This document shows positions 42,475 to 51,553 of a DNA stretch of 64,000 bases, in pieces. A program made the translations under genes and the position numbers. The stretch lies in the NCBI GenBank assembly GCA_964532595.1, contig CAZHIQ010000013.1, positions 21,537-85,536 on the forward strand, read 5' to 3'. The notes under the pieces were generated by a model. The model searched no databases and was not told the DNA's origin. It worked only from the letters and a program-made list of their open reading frames with translations. Every line of letters begins with the position of its first letter. Within the stretch, counting starts at the first letter, position 1. This DNA comes from Chryseosolibacter sp964532595. GTDB lineage: Bacteria; Bacteroidota; Bacteroidia; Cytophagales; Cyclobacteriaceae.

Positions 42475-43548
42475 TCACCTCCTTTTCCCTTCATTTTTCC
42501 GCCTTTTTACAGTGATTGAGTAAGCATTTGCGGGATTTTCGCGAAGGATTTGATTCAATTCCTGTTCAGCAAAGCCGTTTTCTTTAAGGGAAGGAATTAA
42601 GCTTGAGAACAGTGTAGTATATCCGCGTATTTCCTGTTTGTCATCCGCTTTTCCCGGGTCGTACCAGCCTGCATCATGTGACACGAGGGTCCGGTGAAGA
42701 CATTTTTGTTCACGCAAATAGGCGATGCGTTGCACGTAGTCCGGAACGTTGTTGGTGTTAAGTCCGTCGAGACTGATCCACGCGCCTTCCTTCGCGGCGT
42801 TCGCAAGCATTGCATTATCTTTTTCCTCTTGCGCGTGTACCCAGATGAATGCCGAGGGGTCGATCCTGAATTTCCTGAGCACGTCCATTTGCCCGACCGC
42901 AGCGACGCCCGAGCTGGTGTGTGAGGCGATGGTCAGACCTGTTCGCAAATGGGTGAGGCATGCGGCCTCAATCAGTTTACGTGAGATGTCGCTAAGCGGA
43001 CCGTCGTTAACACTAATCTTGATGAAGCCAGGACGTATCGGTGTTCCGTCGATGCCGTACTTCCACTCCGCAATCCAGCGTTCACTGATTTCCCGCGTGG
43101 TCTCCGAATGGACGTGATCGGGCACGAACTTTTGATCCGAGCCACCGTAGTAGCCGGTGTTGGTAATGAAATTCAGACCTGTCTTTTGTGACAGGATGCG
43201 AAGCAGTGCGACATCGCGGCCGAGGTAGTGCGGTGTGCAATCGACGAACGATTGGCATCCTGCGTTCCGCGCTTCTTCAAGGAAAGGCAATACAGCTTCG
43301 ATCACAGCCTCGCGATCCCATCGCGGCGGGTGAACTTCCGCTGCTCCAATAAAGTCGACAAGAATATGCTCATGGACGAGTGTGTTGCCGAGTTGGTCGG
43401 CGTTCATCCATCCTTTCACAGTCATAACCCGGCGCTTGCTGGCGGCATAGGTCGGAGATATCCATCCAACTAATATCGCGCTGCCGACCGCGCCGATAAA
43501 ACGACGTCTGTTGTATAAACCAAGCGGCATATCGGCTGTAAAAGTCAC
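42475..43548 (-). CDS. Phosphotriesterase-family metal hydrolase with twin-arginine-like signal
   Basis: 357 residues. YNRRRFIGAVGSAILVG (about 12-28) looks like a Tat or signal sequence, suggesting export. The amidohydrolase/PTE domain follows: metal-binding HEH (His59, His61) in NTLVHEHILVD, a probable carbamylated Lys in GFIKIS, His in TIASHTSSG and Asp in LVSHDAGWYD. The family includes phosphotriesterases, lactonases and aryldialkylphosphatases, so the true substrate is open; lactonase activity is a common real role. Monocistronic, no obvious regulation in sequence. Confidence 0.85.
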   Translation of the reverse strand: MTFTADMPLGLYNRRRFIGAVGSAILVGWISPTYAASKRRVMTVKGWMNADQLGNTLVHEHILVDFIGAAEVHPPRWDREAVIEAVLPFLEEARNAGCQSFVDCTPHYLGRDVALLRILSQKTGLNFITNTGYYGGSDQKFVPDHVHSETTREISERWIAEWKYGIDGTPIRPGFIKISVNDGPLSDISRKLIEAACLTHLRTGLTIASHTSSGVAAVGQMDVLRKFRIDPSAFIWVHAQEEKDNAMLANAAKEGAWISLDGLNTNNVPDYVQRIAYLREQKCLHRTLVSHDAGWYDPGKADDKQEIRGYTTLFSSLIPSLKENGFAEQELNQILRENPANAYSITVKRRKNEGKRR

Positions 43549-43684
43549 ACTTTATTCGTGAAGAATGAATTTAGTGAAAAGAATTTTCACAGCCACTATG
43601 AAGTGATTCCCCACTTGTCACGCAAGGAGACATACCTGTGCAGGTTGCGCCGTGTCCGCGGGTGTTACCGCGGACCGGACTTGA

Positions 43685-44665
43685 TTACATGCCCAGCGAT
43701 TGGTTCTCGGCGGAGGCGAGTTCAAGAATTTTTTCGTACTCTGCGGGCGTCAGATCGTCGAAGAAGTAGTGGACCGGGTCAACACGTTTGTTATTGATGA
43801 GTACCTCATAGTGAAGGTGAGGAGCGGTAGACAGCCCTGTATTGCCCACGTAGCCGATAAGGTCGCCGCGTTTCACCTGCTGGCCCTTCTTCACCGCGAA
43901 GTCGTGCATATGCGCATAGCGAGTCCGGTAGCCGAAGCCGTGATCTATTTCGACCATCTTTCCGTATCCGCTGAACCGCACCTCTACCTTATCGACGGTC
44001 CCATCGGCGGTAGCGTATATGGGGGTTCCGATACTGGCGGCGAAGTCGATCCCTGTGTGCAGTTTTTTGACTTTATACACGGGGTGAATACGCAATCCAA
44101 ATCCGGATGCCAGGGCGAGAAGTTGCTTGTTGGCAATTGGCTGAATGGCGGGGATAGAGGCGTAAAGCTTTTCCTTTTTGTGGGCGAGCTGCACCACTTC
44201 GTCCTGCGATTTCGACTGGATGTACAGTTTACGTCTGAGGTGATCAACCTTTTCATGGAGATCGATCACGAGGTCGGAGTGATCTATTCCCGCCTCGCGG
44301 ATATCGGCATACCGGTCCGTTCCTCCTATACCTGCGTTGCGTACCGACTTGTCGATAGGTTCGGCCCCCAGTACCACGCGATAGATGTTGTCGTCGCGCT
44401 GCTCAATCCTCGAAAGGATATCGGTGAGGTCTTCGATGTCCTGATTCAGCTTGCTGTAGTAGAACTCGAGTTGTTTAACCTCGTTTTTGAGGATGAGTTC
44501 GCGCGGAGACTCGAAGTAGTTGTCGTAAAGGATGACAAGGCCTACAGCCATCATCACCGTAAGGGAAAGAAATCCCAGAGCGTTGAGGACGATGTCGCTT
44601 TTGCGCGTTCTAACACGCTCATACTTGCATGTCTCGGTGTCGTAATAATATTTGATCCGTGCCAT
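43685..44665 (-). CDS. M23 family LytM-type metallopeptidase
   Basis: 326 residues: a Tyr/Lys-rich N-terminus, one membrane segment (LGFLSLTVMMAVGLVIL), a coiled-coil region (about 55-170), and a C-terminal M23 domain. Zinc ligands are in HTGIDFAASIGTP (His, Asp) and HLHYEV (last His). The role is cleavage of peptidoglycan cross-links or activation of amidases in the periplasm; the coiled coil resembles divisome-linked members. It begins 9 bp after the mogA stop, so trhO-mogA-M23 is one operon. Antisense ORFs over it are shadows. Confidence 0.93.
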   Translation of the reverse strand: MARIKYYYDTETCKYERVRTRKSDIVLNALGFLSLTVMMAVGLVILYDNYFESPRELILKNEVKQLEFYYSKLNQDIEDLTDILSRIEQRDDNIYRVVLGAEPIDKSVRNAGIGGTDRYADIREAGIDHSDLVIDLHEKVDHLRRKLYIQSKSQDEVVQLAHKKEKLYASIPAIQPIANKQLLALASGFGLRIHPVYKVKKLHTGIDFAASIGTPIYATADGTVDKVEVRFSGYGKMVEIDHGFGYRTRYAHMHDFAVKKGQQVKRGDLIGYVGNTGLSTAPHLHYEVLINNKRVDPVHYFFDDLTPAEYEKILELASAENQSLGM

Positions 44666-44674
44666 ACCTCAGCA

Positions 44675-45205
44675 TTAGTTTGAACGGGGTCGGAAAGCCT
44701 TTATCACGGTTTCGTTGCATTCCAGATAAGGCCCTCCCAAAAGATCTATACAATAGGGAATCGCCGGAAAGACAGCATCCAGGCATTCCCGGATCGCCTT
44801 GGGTTTTCCCGGCAGATTCACAATGAGCGTTTTGTTTCTGATTCCGGCTGTCTGACGCGAGAGAATGGCTGTAGGAACACTAAGCAGGCTCCGTGAACGC
44901 ATTAACTCGCCGAATCCCGGCATCATCTTGTCGCAAACAGCTTCGGTGGCTTCCGGTGTGACATCGCGTTTGGCCGGCCCGGTTCCGCCAGAAGTAACGA
45001 TCAAGCAGCAACCTTTGTTGTCGGCCATATCGATCAATGTCTCTTCGATGAGGCTCTGCTCATCGGGAATCACCGCATATTCCTTTTCCCACGCACTACT
45101 GAGGTAGTCCCGGAGCGTAGCAGCAATAGTTATGCCCGGTGTATCTTCGTAAATCCCCTGACTGGCGCGGTCGGAGACGTTGATGATGCCAATGCGAATG
45201 GTCAT
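44675..45205 (-). CDS. Molybdopterin adenylyltransferase (MogA/MoaB-like)
   Basis: 176 residues with the MoCF-biosynthesis fold. TSGGTGPAKRDVTPEATEAV is the nucleotide-binding motif, and NLPGKPKAIRECLDAVFPAI is the C-terminal part. It attaches AMP to molybdopterin before metal insertion (MogA), although MoaB-type members are of debated function. No other molybdenum-cofactor gene is in the window, so it is orphaned here. It overlaps trhO by 4 bp, unlike usual moa clusters. Confidence 0.88.
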   Translation of the reverse strand: MTIRIGIINVSDRASQGIYEDTPGITIAATLRDYLSSAWEKEYAVIPDEQSLIEETLIDMADNKGCCLIVTSGGTGPAKRDVTPEATEAVCDKMMPGFGELMRSRSLLSVPTAILSRQTAGIRNKTLIVNLPGKPKAIRECLDAVFPAIPYCIDLLGGPYLECNETVIKAFRPRSN

Positions 45206-46257
45206 TCTTTTAAATCAGGGGCCTGTTTGCGTGTTTTTGCAATGATTTTGTCTGCCCGTCCTTTCTTAAACACCATCCGTCCCTGAGCCACTCCGCGCCG
45301 CAGTGCGCGCTGTTCTTCGGCAGGCAGAGCCGTGATTTCCATACATTCGGTCGAACAACACCCCTTGTATTTTTCTTTACACTCCATACACTGGATGAAC
45401 AGAAGATGACACCCGTCATTCTTGCAATTGGTGTGATCATCACAGGGTTTTCCGCACTGATGGCAGGTAGCGATGACATCGTCGGTGATGCGTTCTCCCA
45501 GGCGTTCATCGAACACAAAGTTCTTTCCGATAAAGAGGTTTTCGAGTCCCCGGGCCCTGACATCCTGCGCATACTTGATGATACCGCCATCGAGTTGAAA
45601 TACTTGTTGGAAGCCCAGATGTTTCATCCACGCACTCGCTTTCTCACAGCGAATACCTCCGGTACAATACATCAAGAGCTTTTTGTCTTTCTTGTCTTTC
45701 ATCAGGTCTTCGACGACCTGTAACTCTTCGCGGAATGTATCGACGTCGGGACGCACTGCGCCGATGAAATGTCCCACTTCACTTTCGTAGTGGTTGCGCA
45801 TATCGACGATCACTGTTTCAGGGTCTTTGGCGAGGCGGTTGAATTCCTCCGCATCCACGTGCTTGCCACAGTTGGTTACGTCGAAGCTTTCGTCGTCGAG
45901 GCCATCGGCAACAATCTTTTTGCGTACGAGTATCTTCAGTTTAAAGAATGATTTTCCGTTGTCCTGAACCGCGAAATTTAGTCTGACACCGTTGAGGAAC
46001 GGAATACTGTACAGGTACTCCTCAAATGCTTCAAAGCGGCTGCTCAGGACGCTGATTTGGGCGTTGATTCCCTCATGGGCGACGTAGATGCGCCCAAGGA
46101 CACCCAAGGCGTGAAAATTGCGATAAAGGTCGTTTCTGAAGGAGACTGGATCTTGGATCCGATGGTACTTGTAGAACGAAAGCGTCGTGCGCTTTTCGTT
46201 CGCATAGAGCATCTTCTCCTTGAGAAGACGGCCCTGAACTCGATTGAATAATGCCAT
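45202..46257 (-). CDS. trhO: tRNA uridine(34) hydroxylase TrhO (YceA-type rhodanese)
   Basis: 351 residues: an N-terminal acylphosphatase-like UPF0176 domain, then a rhodanese domain with catalytic Cys198 in LLMYCTGGIRCEKAS. The Cys-rich C-terminal segment (CHQCGKPCDDHTNCKN and CMECKEKYKGCCSTECM) is the normal zinc-binding tail of the family. The enzyme makes 5-hydroxyuridine at the tRNA wobble position. It is first in the operon with mogA and the M23 peptidase. Confidence 0.93.
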   Translation of the reverse strand: MALFNRVQGRLLKEKMLYANEKRTTLSFYKYHRIQDPVSFRNDLYRNFHALGVLGRIYVAHEGINAQISVLSSRFEAFEEYLYSIPFLNGVRLNFAVQDNGKSFFKLKILVRKKIVADGLDDESFDVTNCGKHVDAEEFNRLAKDPETVIVDMRNHYESEVGHFIGAVRPDVDTFREELQVVEDLMKDKKDKKLLMYCTGGIRCEKASAWMKHLGFQQVFQLDGGIIKYAQDVRARGLENLFIGKNFVFDERLGERITDDVIATCHQCGKPCDDHTNCKNDGCHLLFIQCMECKEKYKGCCSTECMEITALPAEEQRALRRGVAQGRMVFKKGRADKIIAKTRKQAPDLKE

Positions 46258-46338
46258 AAACGCCGATTAATAGCAGGTTAATCCGGTCGTAGGGGCAAAG
46301 ATACGGAAAATGACAAAAATGCGCGTGGCGGAGGTCGT

Positions 46339-46959
46339 CTATTGCTGAAGCTCGCCGCGGAGCAACTGGTTGTATTGCGCACACGTCAACAGACCGTGTT
46401 CGTCGCAATAGGGGCAGGTCCGGAATGAATCGCCAAAGGGGCCTTTGCGGATGATGACGTGATTCCCCTGACATACGGGGCAGATGACTTTTCCCGACGG
46501 ACCACAGTCGATATCGTAGTGTTTTGACAATATTTGTTCGGCGCTTTGCGTCGACACCGATCGTTCGCGCAAATAGAGCTCTTCGGCTTCGCGCAGAAGG
46601 GTTACTGCCTCGTTGTAGTATTGTCCGGTAGTACCCTTAAGCTGGATGTATTTGTTCAGCCAGTCGATGCTTTGCTTGTATTTCTTCAGATACCACGAAT
46701 TTCTTCCAAAGTGAAAAGTGAGGTCTGAAGGAACACTGCTGATATTTTGAAGGACGTAACGGAATTTCGCGTCGGCCTCCAGGTATTCACCCGCTTCGGA
46801 TAGTGCAATAGCGCTGTCCATCTGGCGGAGTATTTCGGCCCGGCGACGTTGCTCTTCCTGTTGCAGATACTCCCGCGTCTTAAACTGGTCCTGTTGGGCC
46901 CACGCAGGGCTTGCATACAAACAGGTAGTAATGAAAACGAAGAGATAAACGTATTTCAT
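46339..46959 (-). CDS. Secreted protein with DnaJ-like CxxC zinc-finger motifs (unknown)
   Basis: 206 residues, family not recognised. Signal peptide (MKYVYLFVFITTCLYASPAWA), then a charged helical region (about 20-130) with EAGEYLEADAKFRYVLQNI, which looks like TPR-type helices. The C-terminal 60 residues hold CPVCQGNHVI, CPYCDEHGLLTC and an upstream CGPSGKVICP. These are paired CxxC knuckles like the DnaJ zinc finger. Such a zinc module after an export signal is unusual, since the periplasm is oxidising. No operon partner; monocistronic. Confidence 0.7.
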   Translation of the reverse strand: MKYVYLFVFITTCLYASPAWAQQDQFKTREYLQQEEQRRRAEILRQMDSAIALSEAGEYLEADAKFRYVLQNISSVPSDLTFHFGRNSWYLKKYKQSIDWLNKYIQLKGTTGQYYNEAVTLLREAEELYLRERSVSTQSAEQILSKHYDIDCGPSGKVICPVCQGNHVIIRKGPFGDSFRTCPYCDEHGLLTCAQYNQLLRGELQQ

Positions 46960-47062
46960 GAATAGGGTTTGCGGCCGAAATGCAGTCGGCTATCTCACAA
47001 ATTTAGAGTATTCGCCGTTATTTAGGAACGTAATACCGGGAACGGACTTCAAAAGCCGGACC

Positions 47063-47097
47063 AAAAAAAAGGGAATAAGGCGTCCTTATTCCCTTTG
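47063..47097 (-). terminator. Intrinsic terminator of the GMC/oxidoreductase cluster
   Basis: Stem AAAGGGAATAAGG / CCTTATTCCCTTT with a short CGT loop; the minus strand continues with T-run. It lies 20 bp beyond the Gfo/Idh/MocA stop codon. Confidence 0.88.
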
Positions 47098-47116
47098 TAC
47101 ATTGGTTGCCAGTCTC

Positions 47117-48574
47117 TTAACCCAGCTTCCAGCCTTCGCGGTATTCGCGCTTCACAAACTGGTTAGCAGGATCGAAGTTGGTGATTCTCATATTCGGTCC
47201 ATCCCACATCAGCTTGATGTTGCGTCCGGGATAGTTGAACTGGTTCGGGCGGTCTTTGCGCGGCTCGCGGATGTCATGGCTTCGAATAGCGAGGTTACCC
47301 ATGAGAATCGCTTCGGTCAGCGGGCCTGCGATTTCGAAAGGAGAGCTTACTTCCATTTTTCCGTACCCCGCGAGACACGCTTCAACCCACTGCGCGTAGT
47401 GGCCATCGGTTCCTCCGGGTACGCGCGCGTATTTCTGCGGTACGTTTACTTCTTTCGTCTTAGAGGTAGGTAGTAGACGCGGGTCCGCTCCGTAGGTACT
47501 GCACATCATTTTTCCTTTGCTTCCCACGAATATCACACCATTGCCACCATCCCCCATGATTTCGTTGGGACCGAGTTCATCAGGACGGGGAGGCTGAATA
47601 CCGCCATCCATCCAATGCAGTTTGACGGCAGATTTTCCGGGACGTTCGGGGAAAGTGATGACAATATAGGAAGAAGGAGGACAGCTTTCGGGGAAGTATC
47701 CCTGGCGGAACTCGTCAACGTAAACACTTCCTACGCTGGCGTGGACGTCTGTGGGGTAACCGAGTTCAAGTACGCGGAAGGGAGGCTCTACAAGGTGGCA
47801 GGCCATATCGCCCAAGGCACCTGTACCGTAATCCCACCAGCCGCGCCAGTTGAAGGGGACAATTTTTTCAACGTAGTCCTTATACGGCGCTGTACCGAGC
47901 CACAGATCCCAATCGAGTTCCTTGGGAACCGGTGCTGTTTGTGAGGGCCATTGAATTCCCTGCGGCCATACGGGACGGTTTGTCCAGACGTAAACCGTGT
48001 GCACATCGCCGATGAGCCCGGCTTCGTACCATTCGCGCAATTGTCTTACCCCATCACCGGACGCTCCCTGGTTTCCCATCTGTGTAACCACCTTGTATTT
48101 CTTCGCAGCCTCCGTCAGTACGCGGGCTTCGTAGATGTCATGGGTAAGTGGCTTTTGTACATAAACGTGCTTGCCGAGTTGCATAGCGGCAAGGGCCTGC
48201 ACAGCGTGGTTGTGATCCGGTGTTGAAACCGAAACGGCATCGATGTGCTTGTGCTCCTTGTCGAGCATCTTGCGATAATCTTTATAATATTTCGCCTTGG
48301 GATAATCTTTCACGGCATTGGCCGCGCGGCGATCATCGACATCGCAGAGGTAGGCGATGGTCGCCTTTCCGCTTTGGGCAAAACTGCGGATATCGCTGTG
48401 TCCTTTTCCTCCTACGCCGATGCCGGCAACATAAAGTGTGTCACTCGGCGCGCGATACCCGTTGCCGAGCACGAAACGCGGTACGATGGTAAAGGCGGCC
48501 GCTGCAACGGAAGCCGATTGAATAAATTTCCTGCGAGACACATCCTTGGCCCCAGTTGAAATGTTCTTCTTCAT
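47117..48574 (-). CDS. Gfo/Idh/MocA family oxidoreductase, exported (Tat-type signal)
   Basis: 485 residues. The N-terminus SRRKFIQSASVAAAAFTIVP is a twin-arginine type signal. A Rossmann NAD(P)-binding domain follows (VAGIGVGGKGHSDIRSFAQ), with the Gfo/Idh catalytic region VYVQKPLTHD (Lys) and PFNWRGWWDYGTGALGDMACH. The last carries the conserved DxxxH. Exported members in Bacteroidota act on sugars and 3-keto-sugar derivatives. It is last in the cluster after the GMC enzyme (stop 49317) and its small subunit (stop 48638). Confidence 0.9.
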   Translation of the reverse strand: MKKNISTGAKDVSRRKFIQSASVAAAAFTIVPRFVLGNGYRAPSDTLYVAGIGVGGKGHSDIRSFAQSGKATIAYLCDVDDRRAANAVKDYPKAKYYKDYRKMLDKEHKHIDAVSVSTPDHNHAVQALAAMQLGKHVYVQKPLTHDIYEARVLTEAAKKYKVVTQMGNQGASGDGVRQLREWYEAGLIGDVHTVYVWTNRPVWPQGIQWPSQTAPVPKELDWDLWLGTAPYKDYVEKIVPFNWRGWWDYGTGALGDMACHLVEPPFRVLELGYPTDVHASVGSVYVDEFRQGYFPESCPPSSYIVITFPERPGKSAVKLHWMDGGIQPPRPDELGPNEIMGDGGNGVIFVGSKGKMMCSTYGADPRLLPTSKTKEVNVPQKYARVPGGTDGHYAQWVEACLAGYGKMEVSSPFEIAGPLTEAILMGNLAIRSHDIREPRKDRPNQFNYPGRNIKLMWDGPNMRITNFDPANQFVKREYREGWKLG

Positions 48575-48637
48575 AACAAGATTTGTATATCGATTCTTTT
48601 CACTTTTTACTAATCGTATGAGTGGCGATCACGAGGA

Positions 48638-49297
48638 TCACGTATCGTACTTCACATAAAGATCCAGGAGACGCGGGTCGTGAGAGAGCCCATACTGGTC
48701 CAGTACATCCTGCGGAACACCATCCCATTGGTTAGGACGATTCCCCATGTAACCGATGTCTTCAATACCCATTTGGCTGCTGAAGAAACCGCACGCGGTC
48801 AAGTCGCGCATGATATTAAAGAAGGCAACGCCCTGCTGCATTTCTGGACGTGCTTTTTCCGGCCACGCGATTTCATCAACCATTTCGATCTGTTGTTCGT
48901 GCGTACACGAAACGAAATCGGCATTGAAGCGGCGCATACACTGGAGATCAAGCCAGCGGATGCCTCCGCGTATAGGTGTTTGATAATGCGGCATGTCAAG
49001 GACGATAAAATTGATGAAGTCGGGGACCCCCGCATCGGTAGCACTGCCCGACTTCTCATCAGCGGGGATGATAATGTCAGCGAGCGTAGCGATCGTCTTC
49101 ATCTCATGGTCGTTGAAGAATCGTCCCGCGATAAGTTCGGAGTCGCGCTTCAGTTCTTCCGGCGTCCTGTCATAACTGAGTTCGTTGGGTGTTCCCGAAG
49201 TAACATTTGTGTCTTTTTTTTCAGGTTGACACTGAAAGAGCAGCCCGGCCCCGAGTGTGCCGGCGGTCAGTGTTTTCAGATATTCTCTTCTGTCCAT
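48638..49297 (-). CDS. Gluconate 2-dehydrogenase subunit 3 family protein
   Basis: 219 residues. N-terminus MDRREYLKTLTAGTLGAGLLFQC has an RR motif and a possible lipidated Cys23. The mature region has the family elements FFNDHEMKTIATLADIIIPADEKSGSATDAGVPDFINFIV and FFSSQMGIEDIGYMGN. The small subunit pairs with a GMC flavoprotein to form a periplasmic sugar dehydrogenase, and its partner GMC gene lies 19 bp upstream. The cytochrome c subunit of classical gluconate dehydrogenase is not seen in the window. Confidence 0.9.
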   Translation of the reverse strand: MDRREYLKTLTAGTLGAGLLFQCQPEKKDTNVTSGTPNELSYDRTPEELKRDSELIAGRFFNDHEMKTIATLADIIIPADEKSGSATDAGVPDFINFIVLDMPHYQTPIRGGIRWLDLQCMRRFNADFVSCTHEQQIEMVDEIAWPEKARPEMQQGVAFFNIMRDLTACGFFSSQMGIEDIGYMGNRPNQWDGVPQDVLDQYGLSHDPRLLDLYVKYDT

Positions 49298-49316
49298 ATC
49301 AGGATGCGGATAAGCG

Positions 49317-51068
49317 TTACGTGATGTTTTGTTTTTTGATCTGATCGATCATGTATTCCGATGCGCGCATCGAAAGTGCCAGGATCGTCCACGTCGGATT
49401 TTTGTCTGCTTGCGAAACAAAAGGACCGCCATCAACGACAAACACATTCTTGCAGTCGTGTGCCTGGTTGTACGAGTTAACGACCGAACGCTTCGGATCA
49501 TTGCCCATACGTGTGGTTCCCACCTCGTGAATGATTCTTCCCGGCGTTTCAAGACCGTAGTTGTTTTCCGGTCCGTCCTCAGCACCATAGGTGATTTCAC
49601 CTCCCATGGCGTGAATGATTTCCTTGAAGGTTTCTTTCATATGCCGCGCCTGTTTGATTTCGTGGTCGCTCCACTTGTAGTGGAAACGCAGCACCGGGAT
49701 GCCGTACTTGTCGACGGTAGTCGGATCGATTTCGCAATAGTTATCTTCACGTGCGATAGCTTCCCCTCGTCCGGCAAGACCAAAGGTGGCGCCATAGAAG
49801 TAGCGGTAATCGTCTTTAAGCGAAGCGCCATATCCACCGGCTTCTTTTTTCTCGCCGTTGCGACCAGGGAATTTACCGTTGAGGTTCTGGATGCCGAAGC
49901 CGAAGCCGTACCCGGGCATACGCATTCCTCCGCCGAACTCGATGTGATAGCCGCGGGCGAAGTCAAGCTTACGATTGTCAAGCCACCACGGAGCGTATAC
50001 ATGCATACTTCCCACACCGTCTTCGTTGTAGCGCTTGCGTCCCAATAGCTGAGGAAGAATTCCTCCCATGGAAGCTCCTGTTGAATCGTGCAGATACTTA
50101 CCCACGAGGTTGCTCGAGTTCGCCAGTCCGTTGGGATGACGCGATGATTTGGAGTTGAGCAGAAGTCGTGCAGACTCGCACGCACTGGCGGCGAGCACAA
50201 CGATTTTCGCGTTGACGACATACTCCTGCATGTCGTCCTTGCTGACGTAGGAGACACCCGTGGCCAGACCGCGGTCGTCGGTAAGAACTTCCCGTGCCAT
50301 AGCATTGGCAATGACGTCAACATTTCCGGTTTCGAGGGCCGGGTTGACCAGTACCGACGACGAAGAGAAATCGGCATAAACCTGGCACCCGCGGTTACAC
50401 TGCGCACAGTAGAAGCATGCGCCGCGTTTGTTGTTGCCGGGTAGCTGTTTCGTCAGGACCGAGATCCGCGCGGGAATTACCGGCACGCCAACTTTAGCAG
50501 CGCCCTCTTTGAAGAACATATCGAGGAGTCGCGGTTTGGGCGGCGGAAGGAAAATGCCATCCGGTTCGTTCGGGAAGTTTTCGACGGAGCCGAACACGCC
50601 GATGAGGCGATCGACTTTATCGTACCAGGGCTTGACATCATCGTAACCGATTGGCCAGTCGTCGCCGAGACCATCTATGCTTTTCCGCTTAAAATCCTTA
50701 GGGCCGAACCGCAGGGAGATACGCCCCCAGTGGTTGGTGCGACCGCCAAGCATACGCGACCGGAACCAGTCGAATTCAGTTCCGTCTTTGTGAGTATAGG
50801 GTTCGCCGTCGATTTCCCATCCTCCATAGGAAGCGTCGAAATCTCCGAACGGTCGCGTGACAGTCGCGGCGCCACGCCGGGGGGATTCGTATGACCACTT
50901 CAACTGCGTTACATTCTTCTTTGGGTCATACATGGGGCCTGCTTCAAGGAGGGCGACCTTGATCCCGGCATTGGCCAGGACATAGGCTGCCATCCCTCCG
51001 CCGGCACCTGAACCTACGATACAGACATCGTATGTTTTTGGACTTTTCTTGATTTGGAATTCAGGCAT
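49317..51068 (-). CDS. GMC family FAD-dependent sugar oxidoreductase
   Basis: 583 residues. The FAD-binding dinucleotide fold is YDVCIVGSGAGGGMAAYVL, with LEAGP. The GMC motif region LGGRTNHWGRISLRF follows, and the C-terminal catalytic part contains HEVGTTRMGNDP and the final NPTWTILALSMRA. A Cys cluster (CFYCAQCNRGCQVYADF) sits in the middle, as in membrane-bound sugar dehydrogenase large subunits. It probably oxidises a sugar or glycoside in the periplasm with electrons passed to a quinone or cytochrome. No signal peptide of its own is visible; export with the RR-bearing small subunit is possible but unproven. Confidence 0.92.
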   Translation of the reverse strand: MPEFQIKKSPKTYDVCIVGSGAGGGMAAYVLANAGIKVALLEAGPMYDPKKNVTQLKWSYESPRRGAATVTRPFGDFDASYGGWEIDGEPYTHKDGTEFDWFRSRMLGGRTNHWGRISLRFGPKDFKRKSIDGLGDDWPIGYDDVKPWYDKVDRLIGVFGSVENFPNEPDGIFLPPPKPRLLDMFFKEGAAKVGVPVIPARISVLTKQLPGNNKRGACFYCAQCNRGCQVYADFSSSSVLVNPALETGNVDVIANAMAREVLTDDRGLATGVSYVSKDDMQEYVVNAKIVVLAASACESARLLLNSKSSRHPNGLANSSNLVGKYLHDSTGASMGGILPQLLGRKRYNEDGVGSMHVYAPWWLDNRKLDFARGYHIEFGGGMRMPGYGFGFGIQNLNGKFPGRNGEKKEAGGYGASLKDDYRYFYGATFGLAGRGEAIAREDNYCEIDPTTVDKYGIPVLRFHYKWSDHEIKQARHMKETFKEIIHAMGGEITYGAEDGPENNYGLETPGRIIHEVGTTRMGNDPKRSVVNSYNQAHDCKNVFVVDGGPFVSQADKNPTWTILALSMRASEYMIDQIKKQNIT

Positions 51069-51241
51069 AATAATAGGCTAAATGGGATCGCTAAATGTAC
51101 ATCTTCCGTCTTAAAGATGCACAACAACTGATGGGCAAAGTCGCCCTGGACTTGTACCGGCATCGATTGCGGACTACATGATACGAAATGTTCGCCGAGA
51201 GGCGATCGGTTTTCGCGCAATAGTATTCGCTTAATGCGCAG

Positions 51242-51484
51242 TTACTTTTCGGGCCTGGGACGGCGGGGAACGGGATCGTAACCGCTGGTACCCCAGGGGT
51301 GGCAACGCGCGATGCGCTTCATTCCCAACCAGATACCTTTGACGGGGCCCCATTCCCGTATGGCTTCAACGGCATAGTGTGAACAGGTCGGCGTGTGCCG
51401 GCAGTTAGAACCCAGCAGTGGGGAGATCATCCACTGATAAATGCGGATGGGAAAGATGAAGAGTTGCTTGAGCAGTTTCGTCAT
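51242..51484 (-). CDS. yidD: Membrane protein insertion efficiency factor YidD
   Basis: 80 residues with the typical N-terminal hydrophobic segment (FPIRIYQWMISPLLG), then CRHTPTCSHYAVEAIREWGPVKGIWLGMKRIARCHPW. The two-Cys SCRF-like core is the YidD hallmark. It assists YidC-mediated membrane protein insertion. It is 69 bp downstream of cysS on the same strand; no yidC or rnpA is nearby. Confidence 0.95.
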   Translation of the reverse strand: MTKLLKQLFIFPIRIYQWMISPLLGSNCRHTPTCSHYAVEAIREWGPVKGIWLGMKRIARCHPWGTSGYDPVPRRPRPEK

Positions 51485-51553
51485 GAGCTGGCTTGCCGGT
51501 CAACGGAATACAACTTTTTACCGGCACGGGTTCCCCATGAATCCGCGTTTCTA

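Noticed and set aside
43700..44683. 327-codon plus-strand ORF over the M23 peptidase
   Set aside because: The M23 zinc motifs and membrane segment on the minus strand are clear, and the plus-strand ORF has no known features.
45202..45500. Cys-rich tail of TrhO as a separate or novel zinc domain
   Set aside because: A Cys-rich C-terminus is normal in the TrhO/YceA family.
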